64,000 nucleotides of DNA from Coptis chinensis (Eukaryota > Streptophyta > Magnoliopsida > Ranunculales > Ranunculaceae): NCBI GenBank assembly GCA_015680905.1, contig CM027381.1, positions 88,933,501 through 88,997,500 on the forward strand, written 5' to 3'. The translations under genes and the position numbers were made by a program. Shown here piece after piece: positions 38,849 to 50,691 of this stretch; position 1 is the stretch's first letter, and every line of letters begins with the position of its first letter. The notes under the pieces are model-generated. The model had not been told where the DNA came from. It saw only the letters and a list, made by a program, of their open reading frames with translations, and searched no databases.

Positions 38849-41075
38849 ATGAATTCCGACGACGAATACGTCTATAATAACCAAACACGATGGAGTGGTG
38901 ACGGTGAGAAAGAAGAAAATAGTGGTAATAGTGCATACGTTTGAAACAATCCCATTGGTGATCTAGATGATGAACCAAACACTGAGGCTGACGATCCATT
39001 GCTGTTTCAGTATCAGCAAGTCGACTTTGAATTTCCTACTGATACTATTGATTTCAGCCATCTTAGGCCAGTGTCATTGAGGTTTCATGATATGCATGTT
39101 TCAAGAGTTGTTCTTGAACAACAGGTATGTATTTTAATTTCATATATTAGTCGTAGTAGTAGTTAATTTTAGTTGTTATAAATACGTACATTTTTATTTT
39201 TATTTTTATTTTTTTAATTTTAGTTTCATTTTGCGTACATCAGAAATGTGTTATGTATCGGGTTCGGTGCACTCCACATGCGGTTAAGACGTGGTGGGAT
39301 GATATTAAGAAAGTTGGTGCACTTGACCATGTTAGAGATGCAATTTTAGCGACTCCCTTTAGCCATCTAGTTGACATACCTTATAGTAAGACTGACATTC
39401 AGGGAGTTATTGCTGGTTTAGTTGAGAGATGGTGGGATAGTACACATACTTTTCACTTCTCTCAGGGAGAGTTGGGCTTCACTCCACTAGATTTTACCAT
39501 GATTTTTGGTTTGAGTATAGGATTAGGTAATCCATTGAGATGTAGCACTAAATTCCAGAGTTGTGCCCAAATGATGAGTTTTTTCCCTTGTCTGACCGAG
39601 GAGTCATATGACAATGCTGGTGTTAGGATTTCTGGTATCAAGGCTGCAGACATTACACCGTTGCATACTGATTTAGGATTGCAGTTTTTGATAAATTATT
39701 TGTCACTTGATTCTGATGATGGTCAAGCACATGCTGATGAGTATGTAAGAGCTTTACGTATGTATTTGATGGCCTTCTTTTTTTTCCTTCCGCCATTCCA
39801 CGATTAACTTGGGGTATCTAGCCAACTTTGAGCACTTGCATGAGTTAGGCGGTATTGATTTTGGTGGAGCCATATACTGTCATTTGTTGCGTTGTAAAGA
39901 TTGGGCTTCTCGGCAGACTGGTGTTGTTAGTAGTCCCCAAATGGGAGGGTTTGTCATTCTCTTAGAGGTATGGTTTTATGAGTATTTTCGTGTTGCAAAT
40001 CCTATCCTCACAGAGTATACCGATGAGAGGCCTAGGCTCAGGGCTTGGCACGGACCTCGTAGAGCTCGTCTGACCAGTGAGATCAGTCATAACATAACTT
40101 CTGTCCGAACCCAGATCGAGCTTAGCACACAGGCTTCTATTGTTTGGAGGCCTTGGAGGACATCTCGTGCACATCGGGCGCCGAATGATCAGAGATACGC
40201 ATTGATGATTTCTCATAGGAGGATGGTATTCACTTGTGGGAGTGATATGGAGTGGTATTTAGGGGATAGATGTTACAGACAGCTCACACCATGCTTTGGT
40301 ATCTCCCCTGATCCGCCTACCCATGTATCAGAGGCTAAGGATATGACCTTAGAGCAAGTCATCGAGAGAAACGTGTATTGGACTTGGCTACAGGCTTCTG
40401 ACCTAGTTACATTGCAAACTTATGAGCAGTACTATCGTTATTGGTTTAGGGTATCTATTGGTCATTTGCTCCTAGCTGTGGGTCGTACAGGCAACATTCA
40501 TACGGTTAGCAATTTGGGTGTCAGATGTGAATTCCAGATTGGCCACCGGCCACAAAATGACGCTTCAAAGATGGACCATACACACATTTGTTCCAGCCGG
40601 ATCCCCTCACCGAGTGGCCTTGGGTTTTCAGGTTTGAGTGATCCGAGTGGCGGGACGATTTACCGACCCATTTCTTCTATTGATGACACTTTCGCCGCAT
40701 GCTAGAGAGCCTGAACAACTTGGACATCTACCTCTGGTAATTATTTTTTTTTGGTTTTGGTTTATTTTATTTTTGTTTATTATAAAAATGTCATAAATTA
40801 TTAATGAATAATTATTTCAGGATGAGCTACGCATGAGATATGAGACATGCATTCGTGTAAATGATGGCTTGCGCTCCTCGATATTCGCCTATAGTGCTGA
40901 GAGAGAGAGACTTCTTTCCCAGGCTCATGTGGATTATGACGATTTGCAACGCCAGGTTGATGAGTTACAGGCTCAAATTGATCACACAAGGGTTAGTTCA
41001 TCACAGCATGGCCAGTCGGAGAGTTCAGCACAAGGACAGTCGAGGAGGAGTTCATGGCAGAGGAGGCGTATGTAG
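38849..41075 (+). pseudogene. Plant mobile domain (PMD) protein gene in element 2, mildly broken
   Basis: Exon 1 (ATG at 38849) carries an acidic N-terminal region, ends in VSRVVLEQQ and splices at about 39124 (GTATGT) to an acceptor before 39244. Exon 2 holds the PMD core: HAVKTWWDDIKK, GLVERWWDSTHTFHFSQGEL and FTPLDFTMIFGLSIGL. Then come GGIDFGGAIYCHLL and VWFYEYFRVANPILTEY, and a last exon (about 40821 on) with a coiled coil (LRSSIFAYSAERERLLSQAH) and a Gln/Ser/Arg-rich tail. Two lesions are seen: a TGA at 38942-38944, and a one-base frame change in the T run at about 39777-39787 that separates two long frames (39253-39807 and 39809-40705). Exact introns in the 3' part are uncertain. The domain order equals that of the PMD gene in element 1. 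Family knowledge ties PMD proteins to transposons and to silencing; activity of this copy is doubtful. Confidence 0.87.
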
Positions 41076-41307
41076 GAAGTGATGACTTGATGATTTATAA
41101 TATTATTTGGTGTATGATGATTATTATTATGTTGTGTGATTTAGAATTGTTCATTTGATCATTTTGATAAGTTCTAATTTACTTCCTTTGACTTAGCAAA
41201 TGAATTGCAATTTTTATTAATAGAACGACAACTAATACATGATTGCAAATACATAAAATAAAAATAAAAAAAATAAAATACAACTATTACATACTACTAG
41301 AGTTACT

Positions 41308-42376
41308 CTAGTTATCAAGCCAGTCATCATTTTCTTCATCATTGGCTTCTTCGTTGTTGGAAGCTTCATTTGTACTACTTGATCCAGCCCTCTTTTCATA
41401 TTTAGCTACAATTGCATCTTGTTTTAGCTCTAAAACCCTTCGCAAACGAGGATTGACTTTGTCAAGTGACATTGCCAACAACCTAGTCTCATTTTCCTCC
41501 TCTCTAACACGGAGTTTTTCTTGCTTCAAAAAGAACTTTTTTTGTGTTTTCTCTTGCTTCAATTTCATCATAGTTTGAAATTGCTTATTTAGAATCTCTT
41601 CTTTATTTCTTCGACTTACTTTAAAAGCTTCAAGAAAATCATCCATATTTTTAGCAGTGGATGCAACATTACCCTCGACAGTAAAAGCAACTTTCTTGTT
41701 CTTCTCAATACTTTGCTCTGCTTCCTACCGACAGACCTCTCCAAAAAACCTTCGGTACTGTTAGGATCGTATTCCGAGTACAGTGAAGGTGAAGGGGTAG
41801 AGTAAGGCGTTGAAAGGGTTGGGGTTGAGGGTGAAGAATCAAAACCTTCAACATCTCCGGATCTTGCTTTCTTCTTTGGTCTTGGAGCAAGTTTACGTTA
41901 CATGAAATCGAAGTTCTTTGCCACTTTGGCGTATTTTGGACTAGATTATAACAATCTTGCCATATCAATGGTTTCCCAGTAGTAGCCGCATAAGTTGTTG
42001 CCGTGTCTGAAAGCTACGTTTATTAAAAAAAAAAATCAATATCAAGTAGTATATAAAATGAAGTATAAACGAATCTTACAATGTCTTCACATCCCCACCC
42101 GCTTGGAGGTTGTTCTTCAAGCTTTCTTAGTATAGCATGATATTTGTTGAAGAACGGTAAAATAATCGACCAACGTTGTGAGACTCCTTTCCACTTACGG
42201 TTGCGGTCAAAACCTTGAATTTGATTCATCTTAGCCATAATTCGTTCCCAATAAACTTTTCCCGATTGATCATTACCTATTATAGGATCTTCTCCAATCT
42301 CAATCCACACTTTAGTAAGAGCAATATTTTCTTCATTTGTCAAACTTGGACCCCTTCCTTGTTTTGGTTGTGACAT
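41308..42376 (-). pseudogene. Myb/NAM-like PIF/Harbinger ORF1 protein, frameshifted
   Basis: On the minus strand the frame starts at 42376 (MSQPKQGRGPSLTNEENIAL) and shows the trihelix/Myb-like DNA-binding region of NAM-associated, PIF ORF1-type proteins: NEENIALTKVWIEIGEDPII, GKVYWERIMAKMNQ, RKWKGVSQRWSIILPFFNKY. An intron (donor GTAAGA at about 42081, acceptor near 42015) leads to TTGKPLIWQDCYNLVQNTPKW, the typical second block. A Ser/Thr/Pro linker and a C-terminal coiled coil follow (MDDFLEAFKVSRRNKEEI to DDWLDN-stop at 41308). Frame changes near 41925 and 41725 and an in-frame stop make it a pseudogene. In PIF/Harbinger elements this protein works with the DDE transposase, which is absent here. 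It lies tail-to-tail with the PMD gene. Confidence 0.85.
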
Positions 42377-42841
42377 TGAGAGTGTTGTGTGTGAAAATGA
42401 AGAAGGAGATGAGTGTAGATATATGGATGTAGAAATCCGGCCGTTTTTTTCCCATTGGAGCACGCGACATTAGGAGTGGTGCGCAACAGTGCAACTGGCG
42501 CGCGTGGTGCTGGTCAAAGTCAAAAAAGTTGTGGGGCAACATTTGCAATGACACGTGACATTACTAATGTCGCGCCGCATCCGCATCCAAATTGCCAAAT
42601 TTGCGAACAAGAATGCGAACAAACAGGTGATGCAACCACGAATGCGACCACCTAGAGATGGTATTTTGGGAAATTCCGACGCATTCCTTCAAATTTGAAG
42701 GATGCGACCATGAATACGTCCACCTAGAGATGCTCTTACCTTCCTTTCTTCAACTCCCAACCATTCAAACTCTAAACAATCTAGGATGGACCTCACTTCT
42801 TACAATATTTTGAAGATACAAACCTCTATCACAGCTTCAAA

Positions 42842-42862
42842 TGGTGCCGCCGTCATGGATTG
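42842..42862 (+). other. Primer-binding site of the + strand retrotransposon
   Basis: TGGTGCCGCCGTCATGG follows the LTR end (..CTTCA) after two bases. The inverted copy at 54408-54424 reads TGGCGCCGCCGTCATGG. TGGCGCCG-type sites pair with 3' ends of plant tRNAs such as tRNA-Asp; the exact tRNA is inferred. Confidence 0.65.
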
Positions 42863-44230
42863 AAGGAGCAAGAATGTTTGGTTGAGTATCTAAGAAGGGA
42901 AGCATCTTTCTCATCTTTTTCACTTCTTGTTTTTATTTTCGTTGATTTATTTCGTTATTTTTCATCATTGACTTATTTTTTTGTAATACTAGGTTCAGCA
43001 ATCAACAGATGGAGAGGAGCTAAACTTGTCGATGGAAGACAACACAACTTGGTCGGAGCCGGCGGGTGACCGCTTGCGCGTCCGCACATACCATTGTGCG
43101 GGACCGCCCGTACATGTCAGCACACCACCATCCAGTTTTTTCCAGATCCAGATGTTTTTTGATGTTGAGTTGATCTAAGAGTCTGGATTTTGTAATAAAG
43201 TAGGATAAACCAGTGGAACTTGGTTGTAATAGTTAGAGATAAAAAAAAACGAAAAAAATATTAGGAAAAGTGGTTTTTGATTGATTTTTGTGGATGAACA
43301 TGAATTAAACTTGGTTGAAGTTGTATACTTACCAAGGGATTAGAGTTTTCTTTGTCTTGGGAAGTTCAAGTGTGTGAAGCAAGTTGTGAATCATAGCTCA
43401 CACACTTTGAATCAACTTGGTAATCAACACTTTAAGTATAATTAACTCTAGTTAATATAGATTATCAATCTAAACTAGTTAATCTATTATATTAGTATAG
43501 TATTAGTTTAGTTTTAATTTTTCGGCCCTTGAAGGTAAAATTGTTTAATTATCAAAAACCCAACTTGTGGGTTTTTAAGTGAACCTTTATTGTAACTTAA
43601 AACAGGGTAAAACTCAAAAGGTTGGGCCTGATTCTCAGATCACGTGCCCATCGACATCGCCTTCTCCTCAAGCAGCGTGTAAGCACGGCTTGAGAGGTAA
43701 ATTCTAAACCTCCTCGAAGCCCAAGTAAGAAGATACCTTGTGTGTTCAAGCATGTTTACGTGATTGTTTGAAATTTAATTTCCACACTGCAATTTACATT
43801 CGTGCATAAGGCTGAACCCGAGCCACATAACAACCATTGGGAAGTCATTCCCCAATGTAGGTAAATTGGACGTTGCTTGATTCTTGAATCCCTAGACAAA
43901 AAAAATGAATTAAAATCAATCAACTAGAGCCCAAAGTAGTCACGCTCCTCCAGAAAAATACAAAAATGTAGCCACAGGGATTTAGAGTAATCAGTTACCA
44001 AATTCCGGTGGACCAACTACCTTCCTCACTCCCCTCCCCTAGATTCATCGTGAGTGAGATTCTTGGTAGCACATCACTTGGTGAAGTGACTGCCTACTCT
44101 TCTGAGATGTGTAGTATAGTCATCCTAGTCTCGTACCCAATTGTTCCCTTGAATAGGGCATAGTAAACTATAGACCAAACAAATATTTTCAAAAATCTAA
44201 AGAAATGAATTTCTACTGTTTGTGCATCAT
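42863..44230 (+). other. Long retrotransposon leader
   Basis: No coding sequence. About 43150-44215 is repeated in inverted orientation at 53169-54140 and again at 56330-57200, which marks it as a conserved part of this family. A GC-rich patch is at 43055-43130. Confidence 0.7.
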
Positions 44231-44249
44231 CATTGATTGACCATTCATG

Positions 44250-45340
44250 TCCTATCAATATGCATCGCAACCGTCATAGAATTACAATGCAAACCCCGAA
44301 CCTTGTTCTTTTTGCGGTAGTCCTTATCACTAGTTATCCCATTGTCTATCATATACCGAATTCGAGTCTACTATGGGACATCCTTACGATTACGAACCTC
44401 AATTCTCAAACTTCCCTAGTACCCCATACACTCAAGAGTTTTCTAGTCATGCTGACAATTTATGGAGTTCCACCACAAATATTTAACCACCATTTATATA
44501 TCCACCTGGTCAGTCAGAATATGGTTTCACCTAAAACCTATTACCATTCACATCACCATCCATATCAAATTCATATCCCACTCCACCATCCATCACAGAC
44601 CAACTTTATCAGGAAATGGCCAAGCAAACAATACTAACTCAGCAAATAGCAACTACCTTATGTTTTCTCCATTCCAATTCAAAAGATGTCACATCTGAGA
44701 CTAATATTCTTCCTACCAGTCCAGAACCCAACCGAAAAGAGAAACAAGGTATTATTATAACAAATCCAATTGCTAAAGCCCATCCTGATAGTTCTGACCA
44801 ATTAAATCCCCCATCAACCTCCACCTCACTATCGTGAAAATTCCAGATCTTATGATGATGACTATATGCCTGAAGTCACAGTTTCTCTCACATGCCTTAA
44901 TGCATCATCACCAATAAATGAGAAAACTCTGGCAGAAGAAACTCAAGAGCATGTATTGGACTCGACATATTTGGAAAATGGCATTGAGAAAATTTATGAA
45001 GATGTAGGCAGAGATGACAAAGAAAATGAAGTGCTTGGAAAAGAGGGAATAAAATCTATGGTGGAAAGTGGATTTCAATTTAGTTTGGTCGTTAAAGACT
45101 TATCGATGGAACAAATTTGTGACATCCTTACTATTTCAGAAATGAACCATAATCTTGTGGAAAAACCAAAACTAGATGAAGAATTCTATGAGTCCTCGAG
45201 ATCATGTAAAGAACCACCACCCAACCTAAATTAACACCTCTTGAAATCCAAACTCCATTCATCAAAAATCCACCAATTTCCGAGGACAGTACCACGAAAC
45301 CAAATTTGCACTTAAGCCAATTGCCTTTGAGATCATTCAT
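44250..45340 (+). pseudogene. Degenerate gag region with zinc knuckle
   Basis: A CCHC zinc knuckle is readable at 44304-44345 (CSFCGSPYH, stop, LSHC: spacing C-x2-C-x4-H-x4-C with a TAG inside). It is followed by a Pro/Tyr/Ser-rich linker and two longer frames (to 44837 and 44866-45234) of acidic, low-complexity protein. The N-terminal gag present in the inverted relative (55600-56114) is missing here, and the sequence jumps directly from the leader to the zinc knuckle. Non-functional. Confidence 0.65.
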
Positions 45341-46688
45341 AATTTTCTAAACCTTCCCAGTAAAGAGACTTCGTCCAATATACAAATGTAAGAGTCTATC
45401 ATTTCAATAGTTGAGATACATGGTATGTCTTATTCCCCATCATCTGAGCCTCATAAAGGACATCTACTACCAACCTCTCACTCTTTTGGACAATTCAACT
45501 ATGACGGGTTATTGCATAAATTCCATGATGGGTTACACAAACATCCTTCTATCATTCTGCATCTTACACTCCAAATACATCATTTCATTCTGTTTGGGGG
45601 TGTATATTTTCATATGTTTTTCTATATTGATCCCCAACTGTTTAGATTATTAGTATATAGTTAACAACATATCATCAATCTCATATGCATAGTTTTGGGG
45701 AATCTGACTTAAAATGACCCCACATATAATCTTGAATATCTTACTATAAAAGATTCATATCGTGTTTTCTCGATGCATTCCATGGGAGTGCATCATTAAG
45801 ATAACCGGACCACTTCACTTGGAGTGTGTGGTTGTAAGTGCAGGAGCCTTAGTCCACATATATCTCGTATTTTCTGTGTAAAACACTTTTTACTCGTAGT
45901 TTGAGTAAGTGTGAACCTGTGGAGCGAGTATACAATTTTTCATTTTCTTTATTTTACATTTCTTTGTCAAAATAGTTGTTTTTTTTCCTTTCTCATTATG
46001 AAAAGAGTTATATGATTTTCTAAAACTAAAAAAATGAGCAATGGATTCCACGTAGACTAACCCTTAAAAGTACGCAATCTTCATTCTTCTAAGGGCGGTT
46101 TGAGGATCAATTATGTGTTACTAAGGGTCGCCCATATCATCATGCACTTTCTATCCCAGCTTAAACCACATAGATACCAATTGTCCCTTGTTTAACAACA
46201 TATCATCACTTCAACCACCAAATACATTCAGACAAGGACAAGATACCTACAACAATCAGAATAGAGCATTGGTTCCATCCTATTTTAACTAGAACTACCA
46301 AAATCCACCAAAGAGAACTAGTTCCACCACCCAATAGTGTCTAATCAGCTAAACCCTTCTATTATGTCTTGCTCAGTAAACCCCCCAACACACATAACTG
46401 AAGATACAGTCTAACTAGATTGGGTTCAATAAAGAGCCGACACGAAAGTTGCCTGAGATTACCTGTTATGATTTGTTTTCAAAAGCTTAGCGTTTAGAAT
46501 CACAGCTTTTTGAGTACAAGTATCTTAAAACATCTCTCCATAGTTTTCAAAACTAGAGGATATAAAAAATAAAAATTATATTCCCTGGAGTAACCAAAAT
46601 GATACCGGATCAACGTATAATTTTATCTTCTTGTCAAACCCTCTCTATGGTTAGAGATACTTTTAGATTGAGAAAACCATTTGTTTTT

Positions 46689-46726
<38 letters not shown>

Positions 46727-47114
46727 CACACACACACACACACATTTCACATGTGTCTGTATAGATAGTTACATACTTTTTAGTGTAATCATAATCATGC
46801 ATGCATGTTAGATCTTTTGTATTATATATGTTTTCAAAAATACAAAAATCTAAAAAGATTTCATAGTAGAATAATTATCCTTAGTATAATAAACCGTGTA
46901 TTTCTCGTTCTATATCAAACAACCCACGCCGCCCCAAACTTATTTGGGGGTGACATATTTTCATCATGAATAACAGAATACAGGTGTATCGTTGTTTTTT
47001 CTCATATTTCTATGGTAATCTCTTTCCATATCTCTTCATACTTTGAGAACAAAGCATAGTTCTAATTGGGGGTGATATAGTAACATTTTGTAAAAACTAT
47101 GCATTTTTTATATA
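45341..47114. other. Retrotransposon body without recognisable coding domains
   Basis: AT-rich, non-coding. I looked for reverse transcriptase, RNase H and integrase motifs in the translations supplied and saw none. It contains the CA microsatellite. Confidence 0.5.
46691..46744. repeat. (CA)n microsatellite
   Basis: About 26 CA units with a single TG interruption near 46724. Confidence 0.95.
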
Positions 47115-47119
47115 GTAGA

Positions 47120-50100
47120 TGTCACAGCCAGAATTTCAACAGAATTCGGAAAAACATTATTTGTTCCCGACTCTTCGATCTCCGAGGTGTGACGCACTCT
47201 CAACTTCCAAAAACCCATAAACAGTTTTTATATGCGGATAATTAAAAACCAATAAAAATTTTAACTTAAACAAAAGTCCTCTTCATTACAAAAATTTACA
47301 AATGAAAATACAAATAACTTTGTCTCAACGGAAACTCTATATCACCTCAAGGGAAAACAAAACATATCCTGAAAAGTGACGCTAACGCCAACCACAAGCA
47401 GCAACCAATCTTCTTCAACACTAAACCTGTCAAGACTTATCAACTGTGTTCAGTTAATGAACACACCCGATAAGCAAACATGCAAATCGGGTCAGCATTA
47501 TAAAAATGCTGGTGTGAGTAGCCCTAAAATACAACATATACTTATACCAATATATACACAAACCATACGGTAGTTAGTTCCTCCACCGAGGTGCCTTAAC
47601 TTTCAACGACTAATATAACATTCTTAAGTACAATAAGTATGGCAGGTAGTTCATCCACTGAGGCGCCTTAACTTTCCACTAACCACACAACAACCTATAC
47701 GCATAATAAATAGAGCACTACTTCAGTGCGCGAGATGTATCGTCGCAGGTAATGTGGGCCTTTGGATTAGTACTTTTGCCATGCAATACACACGCACCCC
47801 TTGGTATGAGTGGCCCAGATCGGATGGCATACCATACGACCTGCGCACCATAGATTTAGCCTAATAAATAAGGCATGTAGTTCCTCCATCGAGGCGCCTT
47901 AGGTTCAACTAAACAAATAACCAACATATTACCATAATTAGATTAATTCAGGCATTCTTTGCGTGTCCCTAAAATCACGTCGTATCTATGTCTTACCTAG
48001 TTTCCCTGGCTACCACAATCGCTACCCAACGCCGAACATGTACATCCACATGCCTCCCCTTACATGATGAACCACTTCGTGCGTAACCACCCTGAGCGGG
48101 ATGCCGCACACCAAGTAAATCCTCACACGGAAGCCATTATGTAAGTAATGCCACTATTCGGCATAAAATATCGCGTGTCTTGTTCTATTTTGCGAACGGA
48201 ATAATCAAGCCACTATTCGGCTACGCCAGAAGGGCCATTCAGCTTTACTGAAACGCCAGAAGGGCCAATCACATTACTTACGCCCGAAGGCCATTCAGTT
48301 TTCACTGAAATGCCAGAAGGGCCAATCACATTACTTACGCCCGAAGGCCATTCAGCTTTCACTGAAACGCTAGAAGGGCCAATCAAATAGCACACGCCCA
48401 CACAGGGCAGATCATATGAGTTGTGGTAGTCAGGTTCTAGGATTTTCGTTACGTAATTTATTCAGGTGTCATACATTAATAACTCATAATAAATCCATTA
48501 TATCACGTGCATGTCAAATACATTATTGCACTAAGCCACAATATTTAGAAATATCTCAATTATATCTCATAACCACTTTCATTCTTTCACGTGCCAATAT
48601 ATTATTGCACTACGCCACACTCCCGTGGGCAAATATTCACCAATACTATACTACCTCATAGTAGCATCTCACATATAAAATAATGGAGCGTTTATACATT
48701 TATTTCTCCAAAACTATTGCATTCAATATATATATATATATATCCCAACATATTATATAATGTCACAATATCAACGTCAAATCTTAATTAGATAATGACC
48801 ACCAAATTTATACAAGCTTCCACAGCATTTTAGCATTGGATTTGTCCATACAATTTACAACATAAAATGTAGCACAATTAAACAGTCCACAGTCCACAAT
48901 CAAAGCCTATATATATGTTTTACACACTACTCACGTCAAATCTTAATTAGATAATGACAAACAACGTTATATAATGTTCGACAACATTTTATTATTATAA
49001 TAGTCCATAAAATCAAATATGAGAAAAACTGGAAAAGTCAACATTCCACAGTCAACGGTCAATGGTCAAAGTCAACGGTCAACGGTCAAAGTCAACACGT
49101 CATGGTCAAAGTCAAACTGTCATTGTCAAAGCCAAACTATCGTTTCTATGTTCAACAGGTGCGTGGTCATAGCCATGGTTCATGGCTAAGGTCAAGGTGC
49201 ATGGCTCATGGGCTCATGACTACGAAAACGGTTCGGACCCAACTAGCTGAGCCCAAACCTTAGAACCCGAAAGTCTAAACGTTGAAAAACCCATTTGGAT
49301 CTCTATTTTAAGTCCTATGGACTGGCCCCAAACAATATTAGAAATTTGGCCCCAAACACTTAAATTGAACTGGTCCACAAATTTAAACAAAACCGGGCCC
49401 AACATCAACTGAAGAACTGGCCCATAGGCTAAGCCAAATTAGTCTGGCCCCGAACAAAACAAGCTAGGGCCCAAGAACTAGAACTAAAGCCCAACCATCT
49501 AAAATAGAATCCGGCCCACATAAAATTAGAATTTTGGCCCAACCAAACAAAAGGTTTAGGCCCAAAGAAACCGACCCAGGCCCAAGCCCAAATCGTCATC
49601 TTCTCCAACAGTTCTCCTCCACCACCAGCAGCCCAAATTTACGGCCACCACCATCTCCCATTTCATCAAGTCGGTTTTGATCCCCATACAAAAACAAACA
49701 ACATTAATGAAAGCGAAAACCCCAAATTGTTAAATCCAAACCTCACCCAAAACTAGATCTAGAAATTTTACTGCCGCCATTAATGGCTTCCGCCATCTTT
49801 CAACAGTCCCCACACACTCAAACACAACCCCTTCAATCGACAACCAACACAACATTCAACAACCCAACCAAAACAGTTCAACCTACAAAAATCGCCCCAC
49901 CCCAGTATCACAGTAATGGCAGAAATGCCATTAACGATGGCTCAAGATTTCTCCAAGCTCCAACAGCCCCCTCCCAACTCTCCAAATCATCAATCAATCC
50001 TATAACACAACACAACAGTTGAACATCACAAAAACATAGTTTAAACAAAAAAAAGAACGGGACGATTCCGTTTTCTTTGGCTGGGCGACGCCATTGAGGG

Positions 50101-50686
50101 CTTCTCGAAGCTTCGACAGTTCACTAAAAATGGATCGACAAATCAAAAGTTCAAAGCAACAACTACAACAGTATTTAAGTTCAAAGCTCACGCCGCCATT
50201 AACGCTCTGTCGAGCTTCAAGCTTCCAAAGCTTCATCAGTTTTTATAAAAATCCGATATTTAACAAAGTTTAATAAATACAACACGCACAACGTCGAATA
50301 AAACGGATAATGAACAGTATCAATCAGCAGAGATCTTAGGCAGTATACACCGATACTCGAAAAATTATAAATCCGGTGAAATAGCAAAAATAGCTACTCA
50401 CCTTTATTAACAGCTCGACGAATCCTCCTAGCCCGAATCGTCGCGCTCCACCCTCCAGCAAACGAGCTTCTAGCTCTGCCTCCATTTTCATTATTTTTAT
50501 TATCTTAAAAACCCTATTCTCTAGAACAATGTGTTTATATACTTGGGTCTGAAACCCAAGCCCAACACAGACTCGGGCCCAGAAACCAGGCCCGCGTATC
50601 CCAAATCCGATCCAGCGAATTAAAAATAAATAATTAAATTAATTAATTAATAAATAAATATGTATTTTAAAAATACGGGCGTTACA
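47120..50686 (-). mobile_element. 3.57-kb solo LTR, Ty3/gypsy (Tekay-like), nested
   Basis: Read on the minus strand it starts TGTAACGCCCG and ends GGCTGTGACA. It is flanked by GTAGA at 47115-47119 and 50687-50691, a perfect 5-bp duplication. Very long LTRs beginning TGTAAC.CCC are typical of Tekay/Del-type chromoviruses; the lineage is inferred. No internal region or second LTR is present. Internally it has tandem 57-bp units (48223-48386), three GTAGTTC(C/A)TCCA(C/T) boxes (47573, 47648, 47878), a GTCAA(C/A)GGTCAA cluster (49040-49135) and many GGCCCAA motifs (49200-49590). Confidence 0.85.
48223..48386. repeat. Tandem 57-bp repeat inside the solo LTR
   Basis: Two full 57-bp units plus a partial unit on each side share the motif GCCAGAAGGGCCAATCACAT. 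Because 57 is a multiple of three, a false 19-residue protein repeat appears on the minus strand. Confidence 0.85.
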
Positions 50687-50691
50687 GTAGA

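Larger units (their letters stand above)
38570..42735. mobile_element. PIF/Harbinger-like element 2 carrying PMD and Myb/NAM-like ORF1
   Basis: A 4166-bp element. Left end GAGCATTTCTAGGTGG and right end, read inward, GAGCATCTCTAGGTGG match at 15 of 16 bases. Similarity continues to a TTTGAAG(A/G)A block. TTA is duplicated at 38567-38569 and 42736-42738. The empty site is preserved in the 3' LTR (GATCTTACCTTC around 53061), which proves the boundaries. Contents: a PMD gene on + (38849-41075) and a PIF ORF1-like NAM/Myb gene on - (41308-42376). No DDE transposase was found. Subterminal (A)TGTCGCG(TG) motifs occur at both ends. Confidence 0.93.
38145..42839 (+). repeat. 5' LTR of the retrotransposon (truncated and interrupted)
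   Basis: 38145-38569 and 42739-42839 together align with the 3' LTR from about 52640 to 53168. About 360 bases of the LTR's left end are missing. The gap between the halves is exactly the PIF/Harbinger element plus one TTA. Confidence 0.85.

Noticed and set aside
39777-39790. Programmed ribosomal frameshift at the T run of the PMD gene
   Set aside because: The equivalent site in element 1 shifts in the opposite direction and other lesions are present, so decay or sequence error is more likely.
48213-48401. Regular spaced repeats resembling an array or a 19-residue repeat protein
   Set aside because: A 57-bp tandem repeat inside a solo LTR; a plant genome does not carry CRISPR arrays and the frame has no start context.
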